Below, piece by piece: positions 1 to 6,309 of a DNA stretch of 6,838 bases (positions within the stretch are counted from its first letter, which is position 1; each line of letters opens with the position of its first letter). The stretch spans positions 1 to 6,838 of the forward strand of contig JAIYAJ010000403.1 in the NCBI GenBank assembly GCA_027489105.1, given 5' to 3'. The translations under genes and the position numbers were made by a program. This DNA is from Zymomonas sp. GTDB lineage: Bacteria > Pseudomonadota > Alphaproteobacteria > Sphingomonadales > Sphingomonadaceae. The notes under the pieces were generated by a model, which was given only the letters and a program-made list of their open reading frames with translations, ran no database searches and was not told the DNA's origin.

Positions 1-17
1 CGAAAAGGCGATGCTGA

Positions 18-119
18 ATGAAGCCGCCGCGCAATAAGCTTTCGGGCCGGCCGCGCGCACGCCTGCTGCTCGCGCTCGGCACCGGCCTGACGGCCCTCGC
101 CGCTGCGGCCGCGATCGCG
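18..119 (+). other. Signal peptide coding region
   Basis: Codons 1-34 encode a twin-basic n-region, a hydrophobic h-region of Leu/Ala/Gly and a small-residue c-region ending A32-I33-A34 before Q35. This fits Sec-dependent export and signal peptidase I cleavage. No cysteine follows the hydrophobic core, so a lipoprotein is unlikely. The Arg residues are scattered and do not make a Tat RRxFLK motif. Confidence 0.75.
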
Positions 120-1850
120 CAGGAATCGCTGCTGCCTCCGGGCTTCGGCCAGGCGCCGCCGGCTGCCCGACCGCAGGCTTCGCCGACCCCCGCGCCATCG
201 CAGCCTGGTCCGAGCGCTCCCGCACAGAACCCGGCGTCGCCGGCCACGTCGACGCCTTCGCTGGTGCTCGATCCCGCGATCTTTGCGGCGGTCGCACCGC
301 CGCAGCCCGTGTCGCGACAGGCAGAGCTTCCCGACTCGGCGCGGCGTTCGGTCGACATGGTCGGGCTGGGCAGCGGCTATGGCCGCGCGAGCTGGGGAGC
401 GCGCGATGGCCGCTTTCTGTCGACGATGATGCGCCGCCTCGATGCGCCGCTCGCCTCGCGCTGGGCCTCGATCGCGCTCCGCCGCGCGCTGGTCACCAGG
501 GTGCCGACGCCGGACAATGTCTCCGCCTCCGACTGGGTGGCCGAACGCGCCTGGCTGCTGCTGCGCATGGGCGAGGCCGACGGGGCGGCGATGCTCGTCC
601 AGAGCGTCGATGTCGACCGGTATAACGCCAAGCTCTATGCCGTGGCGGGACAGGCCGCGCTGGCAACCGCCGATGTCTCCGGGCTCTGCCCGCTTGCCGA
701 TGGCGGTGCGATCCGCAGCCGCGAGCCGATCTGGCCGATGGCGCGCGCGGTCTGCTCGGCCCTGTCGGGCGACACCGCGATCGCCGACGTGCTGATGGAC
801 CAGGCCCGCCGCCGCACCCGCGACCCGCGCGGGATCGACGTTCAGCTGGCCGAGCGCATGATGGCGGTCAACGGGGCCGGGCGTCGCAGCGTCGAGGTCG
901 AATGGACCGGGGTGAACCAGCTGACCAGCTGGCGCTTCGGCATGGCCAATGCGCTCGGACTGACGATCCCTGCCGATCTCTATCGCACGGTCGGTCCGCA
1001 GACGATCGCCTGGGGCGCGCGCGCGCCGATGATCCCTGCCGCCGAACGCATGACGGCGGCGCTGACGGCGGCGCGTCTGGGTGTCTTCTCCAATTCCGCG
1101 CTGGTCGATCTGTTTTCGCAGGCGGCCGAAGACAGTGGCGAATTCACCGGGGACAGCCCGGCCGCCCGGCTGCGCGCCTGCTATGTCGCCGACAGCGACG
1201 ATGCGCGACTGGCGGCGATGCGCGCCTTCTGGACCGGAGAGGCCTGGGGCGAGGAAGGCAAGGGCGACCGCTACGCCGCGCTGATCCTCACCGCCCGAGC
1301 CGCCGCGCGCATCAGGCCCGACAGCGACCATGCCGGCGATGCCGCCGAACTGGTCGGCGCGATGATGGCGGCGGGCCTCGATCGCAAGGCCGCCGGCTGG
1401 GCGCCGGTCGTGTCGGGCATGTCGGGCGAGAAGGGCGATCCGGCCTGGGCGATCCTCGCCGTAGGAACGCCCACTATCTCGGTCGATGTTTCCGCCGACC
1501 GTCTTTCGACCGTTGCCGAGCGCTGGGCCGACACCAACCCGCACAAGCTGCGCCTGCTGCTGGGGGCGCTCGCCGGGCTGGACCGGTTGCAGACCGAGGA
1601 TCAGATGAAGCTGCTGTCGGACAATGGCGTTGGCTTCGACAATCGCAGCAACTGGGCGCGGATCCTGCTGCAGGCGGCGGACCGCAAGGAGACGGGCACC
1701 GTGCTGCTGATGGTCGCGGCGGGCATGCAGCGCACCGGCTGGGGCGGGATTTCGTCGCCGATGTTCGCGACGATGATCCGCGCACTTCACAATGCGGGAC
1801 TCGACGGCGAGGCGCGGATGATCGCTGCGGAGGCGATGACCCGGCTGTAA
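18..1850 (+). CDS. Exported helical protein of unknown function, upstream of xerD
   Basis: I do not recognise a characterised family, and no function is assigned. The 610-residue protein starts with a basic n-region (several Arg/Lys before residue 16), a hydrophobic Leu/Ala stretch at about 16-33 and an A-I-A site, so a type I signal peptidase could cut after residue 34. Residues about 46-81 are rich in Pro, Ala and Ser and look like a disordered linker. From about 100 to the end the sequence is dense in Ala, Leu and Arg with no further membrane segment, and it looks like a stack of paired helices (TPR- or Sel1-like in character, but I see no clear repeat consensus). There are only three cysteines, at 224, 246 and 388; the first two flank a Pro/Trp-containing stretch and could pair in the periplasm. 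The ATG at 18 is supported by an AAAGG at 4-8, nine bases upstream. xerD follows after 25 bases, so co-transcription is likely. The alternative that it is an outer-membrane-associated scaffold or a peptidoglycan-linked protein cannot be tested here. Confidence 0.85.
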   Translation: MKPPRNKLSGRPRARLLLALGTGLTALAAAAAIAQESLLPPGFGQAPPAARPQASPTPAPSQPGPSAPAQNPASPATSTPSLVLDPAIFAAVAPPQPVSRQAELPDSARRSVDMVGLGSGYGRASWGARDGRFLSTMMRRLDAPLASRWASIALRRALVTRVPTPDNVSASDWVAERAWLLLRMGEADGAAMLVQSVDVDRYNAKLYAVAGQAALATADVSGLCPLADGGAIRSREPIWPMARAVCSALSGDTAIADVLMDQARRRTRDPRGIDVQLAERMMAVNGAGRRSVEVEWTGVNQLTSWRFGMANALGLTIPADLYRTVGPQTIAWGARAPMIPAAERMTAALTAARLGVFSNSALVDLFSQAAEDSGEFTGDSPAARLRACYVADSDDARLAAMRAFWTGEAWGEEGKGDRYAALILTARAAARIRPDSDHAGDAAELVGAMMAAGLDRKAAGWAPVVSGMSGEKGDPAWAILAVGTPTISVDVSADRLSTVAERWADTNPHKLRLLLGALAGLDRLQTEDQMKLLSDNGVGFDNRSNWARILLQAADRKETGTVLLMVAAGMQRTGWGGISSPMFATMIRALHNAGLDGEARMIAAEAMTRL

Positions 1851-1864
1851 CGCGGCGCGATATC

Positions 1865-1872
1865 AGGAAAGG
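1865..1872 (+). promoter_or_regulatory. Ribosome binding site for xerD
   Basis: AGGAAAGG lies just before the ATG at 1876 in the 25-base gap after the preceding stop codon. The AGGA core is seven bases from the start, which fixes this ATG as the initiation codon. There is no room for a convincing separate promoter in the gap, which supports co-transcription with the upstream gene. Confidence 0.7.
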
Positions 1873-1875
1873 CCG

Positions 1876-2784
1876 ATGAAGGACGCCGACGCCATAGGCC
1901 AGTTTCTGGAGATGCTCGCGGCCGAGGGCGGCGCGGCACGCAATACGCTGCTGGCCTATGGTTCGGATCTGCGGGCGGCGTCGTCGACGTTGGGTGGTTC
2001 GCTGGTCTCCGCAGGTGCGGAGGATATCCAGCGGCTCGGCGCTGAATGGATGCCGCTCAGCCGAACGTCGGTGGCCCGCAAATCCTCGGTGCTGCGGCGC
2101 TTCTTCGCCTTTCTGGAAGAAGAGGGTATCCGCCGCGACGATCCCTCCGATGCCTTGCCGCGTCCGGCGGTGCAGCGGGCGCTGCCCCGCACCCTCGGCC
2201 ATGGCGATATCGATCGGCTGTTCGCGGCGCTGGAGGAGCGCCGCCGCGACCGTCATGGCGATCCGCTGACGCTGCGGCTGATCGCGCTGTTCGAACTGCT
2301 GTACGGATCGGGCCTGCGCGCGACCGAACTCGTCTCTCTGCCGCGCCATGCCCTGCGGGGCGACCGGCCCTTCCTGATCCTGCGCGGCAAGGGCGGACGC
2401 GAGCGGCTGGTGCCGATTTCCGACCGCGCGCGCTCGGCAGTTGCCGACTGGTCGGCGCATGTCCCTGCCGACCAGCCCTGGCTGTTTCCCTCGGGCCACA
2501 GCCATCTCAGCCGGGTCCGGCTGTTCCAGCTGGTCCGCGAGCTCGCCGCCGAGGCCGGGATACCGCCCGAGCGGATCAGCCCGCACGTGCTGCGCCACGC
2601 CTTCGCCACCCATCTGCTCGAAGGTGGTGCCGATCTGCGCGCGCTGCAGACGATGCTCGGCCATGCCGATATCGGAACGACGCAGATCTACACCCATGTG
2701 AACAGCGCGCATCTGGTCGAGCTGGTCAACGCCAAGCATCCGCTGATGGACCCGCCAAAGGCTCAGGCTCCGGCGACGGACTGA
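1876..2784 (+). CDS. xerD: Site-specific tyrosine recombinase XerD
   Basis: Cytoplasmic recombinase that, with XerC, resolves chromosome dimers at the dif site at the division septum; FtsK activates the XerD strand exchange in known systems. The 302-residue length matches the family (about 300). Residues about 5-85 form the N-terminal SAM-like core-binding domain, followed by the catalytic domain from about 105. All catalytic residues are present: R148 (in YGSGLRATEL), K172 (in RGKGGRERLVP), H237 and R240 (in SPHVLRHAFATHLL), H263 (in LGHADIGTTQIYTH) and the nucleophile Y272. The SPHVLRHAFATHLL stretch and the glycine-alanine-aspartate that follows resemble XerD more than XerC, which typically has LHMLRHSFATH. 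It lies 25 bases after the exported-protein gene and ends 75 bases before the transporter. Integrase of a mobile element is unlikely: there is no att-like repeat or phage gene nearby, and the length and motifs are those of the housekeeping enzyme. XerC remains the main alternative name. Confidence 0.93.
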   Translation: MKDADAIGQFLEMLAAEGGAARNTLLAYGSDLRAASSTLGGSLVSAGAEDIQRLGAEWMPLSRTSVARKSSVLRRFFAFLEEEGIRRDDPSDALPRPAVQRALPRTLGHGDIDRLFAALEERRRDRHGDPLTLRLIALFELLYGSGLRATELVSLPRHALRGDRPFLILRGKGGRERLVPISDRARSAVADWSAHVPADQPWLFPSGHSHLSRVRLFQLVRELAAEAGIPPERISPHVLRHAFATHLLEGGADLRALQTMLGHADIGTTQIYTHVNSAHLVELVNAKHPLMDPPKAQAPATD

Positions 2785-2798
2785 AGACGCTCTCGCCC

Positions 2799-2826
2799 TT
2801 GTCGTGCGTGCCGGCTCTGCCATAGT
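2799..2826 (+). promoter_or_regulatory. Candidate sigma-70-type promoter for the transporter gene
   Basis: The 75-base gap after xerD contains TTGTCG at 2799-2804 (4 of 6 to TTGACA), a 16-base spacer, and CATAGT at 2821-2826 (4 of 6 to TATAAT). Transcription would start near 2833 and give a leader of roughly 27 bases containing the Shine-Dalgarno. This is a pattern match in GC-rich DNA, where chance matches of this quality occur, so it is tentative. I see no clear intrinsic terminator for xerD in the same gap. Confidence 0.35.
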
Positions 2827-2846
2827 CCGCCCGATAAACAGACGGC

Positions 2847-2853
2847 GGGGAGA
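2847..2853 (+). promoter_or_regulatory. Ribosome binding site that decides the TTG start at 2860
   Basis: GGGGAGA sits six bases before TTG 2860. No ATG or GTG in this frame is equally well placed: the next methionines lie inside the transporter fold, after the conserved FEWYDFFIYG segment of helix 1. The TTG is therefore the best start. The site is also the right arm of a 7-base inverted repeat (2788-2794 with 2850-2856). Confidence 0.6.
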
Positions 2854-2859
2854 GCGACG

Positions 2860-4440
2860 TTGGGGGCAGGCACGATCGATGCGAAGCGGGACCGTCTGGT
2901 CATCCTCGCATCCACCCTGGGTACCGTGTTCGAATGGTATGATTTCTTCATCTACGGCACGCTCGCCGGCATCGTCGCGGGTCACTTCTTTCCGTCCGAC
3001 AATCCGGCGGTCAGCTTCCTGATCTTCCTCGCCAGCTTCGGCGTCGGTTTCGGCATGCGGCCGCTGGGGGCGGTCTTCTTCGGGGTGCTGGGCGACCGCC
3101 TGGGGCGTAAATATACCTTCCTCGTCACGATCGCGCTGATGGGTGTCGCCACCGCAGCCGTAGGCGTACTGCCGACCTATGAATCGATCGGCGTCGCGGC
3201 GCCGATCCTGCTCGTGCTGTGCCGCGTCCTTCAGGGCCTGGCGCTCGGCGGCGAATATGGCGGTGCGGCGATCTACGTCGCCGAACATGCGCCGTCCGAC
3301 CGGAGGGGGCTCTACACCAGCTTCATCCAGTCGGGGGTGGTCGGTGGCTTCCTGCTCAGCCTGATTGTCGTGCTCGGTGCAGGGCTGGTGATCAGCGATG
3401 CGGAGTTCGAGGCCTGGGGCTGGCGCATTCCCTTTCTCTTCTCGCTGGTACTGCTCGGCATCTCGCTCTGGATCCGGCTCAAGCTCAAGGAGAGCCCGGT
3501 CTTCAAGGCGATGAAGGAGGCCGGCCAGGTCGCACGCAACCCGCTACGCGAGAGTTTCGACAGCTGGCCCAAGATCCGCATGGTGCTCGTCGCGCTGTTC
3601 GGGGTCGCGGCCGGCCTGACCGTCGTCTGGTACACCGCGCAGTTCCAGGCGCTCTACTTCCTTCAGAACAGCCTCCGCCTCGAGGATGACGCCGCGCGCC
3701 TCGTGATCGGGGTGGGCGCGCTGTTCAGCCTCGGCTGGTTCATCCTGTTCGGCTGGCTGTCCGACAAGCTGGGCCGGCGGCGGATCATAGTCGCGGGCTA
3801 TGTGCTGACGATCGCGCTCATGTTCCCGATCTTTCACTGGATGGGCAATGCCGCCAATCCCGATTTGGCGGCGGCGATGGAGCGCTCCCCGGTGGTCGTG
3901 CGCGGGAGCGATTGCAGCTACGACCCCTTCGCCAAGGAGCAGGCGACCGCCTGCGGCCGCATCCTCGACGCCTTGTCGCGCAAGGGCGTAGCCTATCAGA
4001 CGGCCAAGTCGACGGACGGCAGTGCGCCGGTCGTGACGATCGGTGGCACGCCGGTCGTCATCGACGATCCCGCAGCGCTGGATGCGGCGCTGACCGAGGC
4101 GGGCTATCGCCTGGACAAGATCACCCCCACCTTCGGCGCCGGCCTGCGCATCGCGCTCGGCATCATCGCGATCGGCTGTCTTTCAGGCATGACCTATGGC
4201 CCCGCCGCAGCGCTCCTCGTCGAGATGTTTCCGGCCCGGGTCCGCTACACCTCGATGTCGGTGCCCTATCATATCGGCACCGGCTATTTCGGCGGATTCC
4301 TGCCCTTCATCAGCCAATATATGGTCGCGCGGTCGGGCGATCCATTTGCCGGTCTCTGGTACACGGTCGGCGTCGCGGCGATGGCGCTGGTGGTGACTTT
4401 GCTCTGGCTTCCGGAAACCGCAGGCAAAGAACTGGAATAG
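2860..4440 (+). CDS. MFS transporter, metabolite:H+ symporter (MHS) family
   Basis: Inner-membrane secondary transporter, probably a proton symporter for a small organic acid or osmolyte. MHS relatives include ProP, KgtP and ShiA; the substrate cannot be read from the sequence. Family marks: FEWYDFFIYG at 24-33 in helix 1; loop 2-3 motif GVLGDRLGRK at 75-84; RVLQGLALGGEYGGA at 122-136 in helix 4; and the second-half copy GWLSDKLGRR at 298-307. I count 12 likely helices: six before the central loop at about 207-240, three more up to residue 327, and the last three from about 428. Between helices 9 and 10 is an unusual polar insert of about 100 residues (328-427) with cysteines at 352 and 365; by topology it should face the periplasm. 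At 526 residues it is longer than typical MHS proteins (about 430-500), and the insert accounts for the excess. Translation starts at TTG. A candidate promoter lies upstream, and alr follows after 27 bases, so read-through into alr is plausible. Confidence 0.9.
   Translation: MGAGTIDAKRDRLVILASTLGTVFEWYDFFIYGTLAGIVAGHFFPSDNPAVSFLIFLASFGVGFGMRPLGAVFFGVLGDRLGRKYTFLVTIALMGVATAAVGVLPTYESIGVAAPILLVLCRVLQGLALGGEYGGAAIYVAEHAPSDRRGLYTSFIQSGVVGGFLLSLIVVLGAGLVISDAEFEAWGWRIPFLFSLVLLGISLWIRLKLKESPVFKAMKEAGQVARNPLRESFDSWPKIRMVLVALFGVAAGLTVVWYTAQFQALYFLQNSLRLEDDAARLVIGVGALFSLGWFILFGWLSDKLGRRRIIVAGYVLTIALMFPIFHWMGNAANPDLAAAMERSPVVVRGSDCSYDPFAKEQATACGRILDALSRKGVAYQTAKSTDGSAPVVTIGGTPVVIDDPAALDAALTEAGYRLDKITPTFGAGLRIALGIIAIGCLSGMTYGPAAALLVEMFPARVRYTSMSVPYHIGTGYFGGFLPFISQYMVARSGDPFAGLWYTVGVAAMALVVTLLWLPETAGKELE
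3841..4140 (+). other. Extracytoplasmic insert domain within the MFS transporter
   Basis: Codons 328-427 interrupt the membrane fold between helix 9 (ending near FHWMG) and helix 10 (starting GLRIALGI). The segment is hydrophilic. It has C352 and C365, thirteen residues apart in a DCSYDPF...TACG context, then a helix-like stretch (ILDALSRKGVAYQ), a strand-like stretch (APVVTIGGTPVVID) and another helix (AALDAALTEAGYRL). This suggests a small alpha/beta domain, possibly held by a disulfide. From memory, a subset of proteobacterial MHS transporters carries a similar Cys-containing insert at this point, so it is probably a subfamily trait and not an error. The reading frame and codon bias are unbroken throughout. 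Confidence 0.65.
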
Positions 4441-4464
4441 CGCGGCAGGGGCGGCTATCGCGCT
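4439..4464 (+). repeat. Small inverted repeat spanning the transporter-alr junction
   Basis: AGCGCG at 4439-4444 and CGCGCT at 4459-4464 are perfect 6-base complements around a 14-base loop that carries the only purine-rich stretch (AGGGG) before the alr GTG. No T-run follows, so it is not an intrinsic terminator. Folding would bring the loop Shine-Dalgarno and the start codon nearer or hide them. Such short GC repeats can arise by chance in this base composition. Confidence 0.3.
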
Positions 4465-4467
4465 CGG

Positions 4468-5511
4468 GTGATCCCCGCGCATCTGCCCCTCCGTCTGACC
4501 CTCGACGCTGACGCCCTCGTCGCGAACTGGCGCTGGCTGGCCGGGCAGGGCGGCGCTCCGGCCGGCGCGGCGGTGAAAGCGGATGGCTATGGGCTCGGCG
4601 CGTCCGAGGTCGCCCGTCGCCTGACGAAGGCCGGATGCCGCGACTTCTTCGTTGCGACCTGGGCCGAGGCGGACCAGCTTGGCCTCCCGCCGGGCGCCGC
4701 ACTGTCGGTCCTGCACGGCGTGCGAGAGGAGGATATGGCGGCGGCGCTGGCCTCGCCCGCGCGGCCGGTGCTCAACAGCGCCGCGATGGTCGCCCGCTGG
4801 AAGCAGGCCGCACCGGATCGCCCCTGCGACGTGATGGTCGACACCGGCATGAACCGGCTGGGGCTCACCGTGGAGGAGGCCTGCTCGGGGCTGCTCGACG
4901 GACTGGCCATCGATCTGCTGCTCAGCCATCTCGCCTGCGCCGACGAGCCGGGTCATCCACTGACCGAACGACAGCGCGCCACCTTCGCCGAGCTTGCGGC
5001 CAGCATACCCGCCCGGCGCTACAGCCTCGCCAATTCGGCGGGCGCCTGCCTTGGCCCCGCTTATGGCTTCGATCTGACGCGTCCCGGTCTCGCGCTCTAT
5101 GGCGGCATTCCCCATCCCGCGGCGCAGGGGCATATTCGTCCGGTCGTCGGGATCGAGGCGCAGGTCCTTCAGCTCCGCACCGTGCAGCCGGGGCAGAGCG
5201 TGGGTTATGGCGCGACCTTCGTTGCCGAACGGCCGACGCGGATCGCGATCCTCAATCTCGGCTATGCCGATGGCTATCTGCGCGCCTTTGCGGGCAAGGG
5301 CAGGGCCCGGCTGGGCGACACAGCCTGCCCGCTGGTCGGACGCGTTTCGATGGATCTAATTGCGGTCGATGTGGGTTCGGTCGGGGTCGGGGAGGGCGAC
5401 TGGCTTGCCATCGACTATCGGCTCGACGAGGCATCCGGCCTTACCGGCTTGTCGCAATATGAGTTGCTGACAGGGCTCGGCTCCCGCTATCAGCGGCTTT
5501 GGACAGAGTAG
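4468..5511 (+). CDS. alr: Alanine racemase (PLP-dependent, fold III)
   Basis: Interconverts L- and D-alanine in the cytoplasm, supplying D-Ala for the D-Ala-D-Ala end of the peptidoglycan stem. The 347 residues (family usually 355-390) make an N-terminal TIM barrel to about 225 and a C-terminal beta domain. The PLP lysine is K37 in AVKADGYGLG. The opposing catalytic tyrosine is Y266 in NLGYADGY. R205 in TRPGLALYGG should contact the pyridine nitrogen, N189-S190 line the PLP phosphate region, and R130 is in DTGMNRLGL. GRVSMDL ends at 297, with M295 in the substrate-entry position, and the C-terminal YELLTGLG is typical. The position of the usual carbamylated lysine, six residues before R130, is M123 here. 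The GTG at 4468 is chosen because the barrel's first strand (LRLTLDADAL) begins only about eight residues later; its Shine-Dalgarno is weak (AGGGG at 4447-4451, about 16 bases away). mlaE starts 13 bases after the stop, which implies a shared transcript. Confidence 0.94.
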   Translation: MIPAHLPLRLTLDADALVANWRWLAGQGGAPAGAAVKADGYGLGASEVARRLTKAGCRDFFVATWAEADQLGLPPGAALSVLHGVREEDMAAALASPARPVLNSAAMVARWKQAAPDRPCDVMVDTGMNRLGLTVEEACSGLLDGLAIDLLLSHLACADEPGHPLTERQRATFAELAASIPARRYSLANSAGACLGPAYGFDLTRPGLALYGGIPHPAAQGHIRPVVGIEAQVLQLRTVQPGQSVGYGATFVAERPTRIAILNLGYADGYLRAFAGKGRARLGDTACPLVGRVSMDLIAVDVGSVGVGEGDWLAIDYRLDEASGLTGLSQYELLTGLGSRYQRLWTE

Positions 5512-5513
5512 GA
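5510..5513 (+). promoter_or_regulatory. Ribosome binding site for mlaE overlapping the alr stop
   Basis: AGGA begins within the alr TAG codon (5509-5511) and lies 11 bases before TTG 5525, slightly longer than ideal. It is the only purine-rich site near that start and suggests that translation of mlaE is linked to termination on alr. Confidence 0.4.
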
Positions 5514-5524
5514 CGTACGCGGTT

Positions 5525-6307
5525 TTGCAGCCAATCATCGCTTTCTTCGCGTCGATCGGGCGTGTCCTGATCAATGCGCTTGGTGCCATCGGACGGGTCG
5601 CCGTCTTTGCGTCGACCACATTGTCCCGGGCGGTCCGGCCACCTTATTATCCCGCCAGGCTGTTCGAGCAGATGCTCCAGATCGGCTGGTTCTCGCTGCC
5701 GGTCGTCGGCATGACCGCGATCTTTTCGGGCGCGGCGCTGGCGCAGCAGACCTTCACCGCAGGCTCACGCTTCAACGCCACCTCGACCGTGCCCGCGATC
5801 GTTGTGCTCGGCATCGTCCGCGAACTCGGCCCGGTGCTGGTGGGCCTGATGGTGGCGGGCCGCGTGTCGTCGGCGATGGCGGCCGAACTCGGTACGATGC
5901 GCGTGACCGAACAGCTCGACGCGCTGACGACCCTGCGCACCGATCCCTATCGCTATCTGATTGCCCCCCGGCTCATCGCCGCGCTGATTGCCATTCCGCT
6001 GATGGTGCTCATCGCCAATGCGATCGGTATCTTCGGGGGCTATTTCGTCGCGGTGTACAAGCTCGACTTCAACGCGATCGGCTATCTGCAGACCACCCGC
6101 CAGTATCTGACGGCGACCGACCTGCAGATGGCTGTCGTGAAGTCAGCTTTCTTCGGTTTCTTCATCGCCCTGATGGGATGCTATCACGGCTTCAAGGCGC
6201 AGGGCGGCGCCGCCGGTGTCGGCCGTGCGACCACCGACGCGGTCGTGTCGGCTTTCATCCTCATCCTGCTGAGCAACATGATCATCACCCTTGTGGCGTT
6301 CGGCTGA
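5525..6307 (+). CDS. mlaE: MlaE-type ABC transporter permease (phospholipid transport)
   Basis: Inner-membrane permease of the MlaFEDB-type complex, which moves phospholipids between the inner membrane and the periplasmic carrier system and helps keep outer-membrane lipid asymmetry. The length of 260 residues equals the usual MlaE length. An N-terminal amphipathic interfacial helix (about 1-35) precedes the membrane core. The family motif spans residues 100-134: ELGPVLVGLMVAGR, then the small-residue turn and AAELGTMRVTEQLDAL, which forms the coupling region with the ATPase. Further membrane segments follow at about 145-175, 200-220 and 235-258. The C-terminal HGFKAQGGAAGVG stretch is also typical. 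Start choice: TTG 5525 gives the full amphipathic helix, and I see no ATG or GTG start near it in frame that would do better. The gene follows alr by 13 bases and overlaps the ATPase gene by one base (TGATG). The alternative role, uptake of hydrophobic compounds as in Ttg2- or Mkl-type systems, belongs to the same family and cannot be excluded. Confidence 0.92.
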   Translation: MQPIIAFFASIGRVLINALGAIGRVAVFASTTLSRAVRPPYYPARLFEQMLQIGWFSLPVVGMTAIFSGAALAQQTFTAGSRFNATSTVPAIVVLGIVRELGPVLVGLMVAGRVSSAMAAELGTMRVTEQLDALTTLRTDPYRYLIAPRLIAALIAIPLMVLIANAIGIFGGYFVAVYKLDFNAIGYLQTTRQYLTATDLQMAVVKSAFFGFFIALMGCYHGFKAQGGAAGVGRATTDAVVSAFILILLSNMIITLVAFG

Positions 6308-6309
6308 TG
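6305..6309 (+). promoter_or_regulatory. Stop-start overlap coupling mlaE and mlaF
   Basis: TGATG joins the TGA of the permease and the ATG of the ATPase through one shared base. The 20 bases upstream carry only weak purine runs. In the known complex the two proteins assemble in equal numbers, so coupling here would fit balanced synthesis; that last step is inference. Confidence 0.6.

Noticed and set aside
902..1879. 325-codon + strand frame overlapping the exported-protein gene
   Set aside because: It is extremely rich in Arg and Gly with no domain, and it sits wholly in the +1 or +2 shadow of a longer frame that has a signal peptide and ribosome binding site.
1876..2784. xerD-like gene as integrase of a phage or genomic island
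   Set aside because: There is no tRNA, direct repeat, excisionase or phage gene nearby, base use matches the neighbours, and the protein has the length and motifs of the housekeeping XerD.
1474..3288. 604-codon open frame on the minus strand, antisense to the end of the exported-protein gene, all of xerD and the start of the transporter
   Set aside because: Its product is dominated by Arg, Gln, Asp and Ala with no recognisable domain. It crosses three well-supported genes on the other strand and follows the pattern of stop-poor antisense frames in GC-rich coding DNA.
3841..4140. Transporter insert as a frameshift or sequencing artefact
   Set aside because: The frame stays open with the same G/C-ending codon pattern on both sides, and helices 10-12 resume correctly after it.
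4439..4467. Intrinsic terminator between the transporter and alr
   Set aside because: The stem is only six pairs and is not followed by a T-run; the next start codon comes immediately after it.
4183..5133. 316-codon minus-strand open frame opposite the transporter end and alr
   Set aside because: The composition is Gly/Arg/Ala-rich and low in hydrophobic core residues, and it lies across two genes with clear catalytic or membrane motifs. It is a shadow of GC-rich codon bias.
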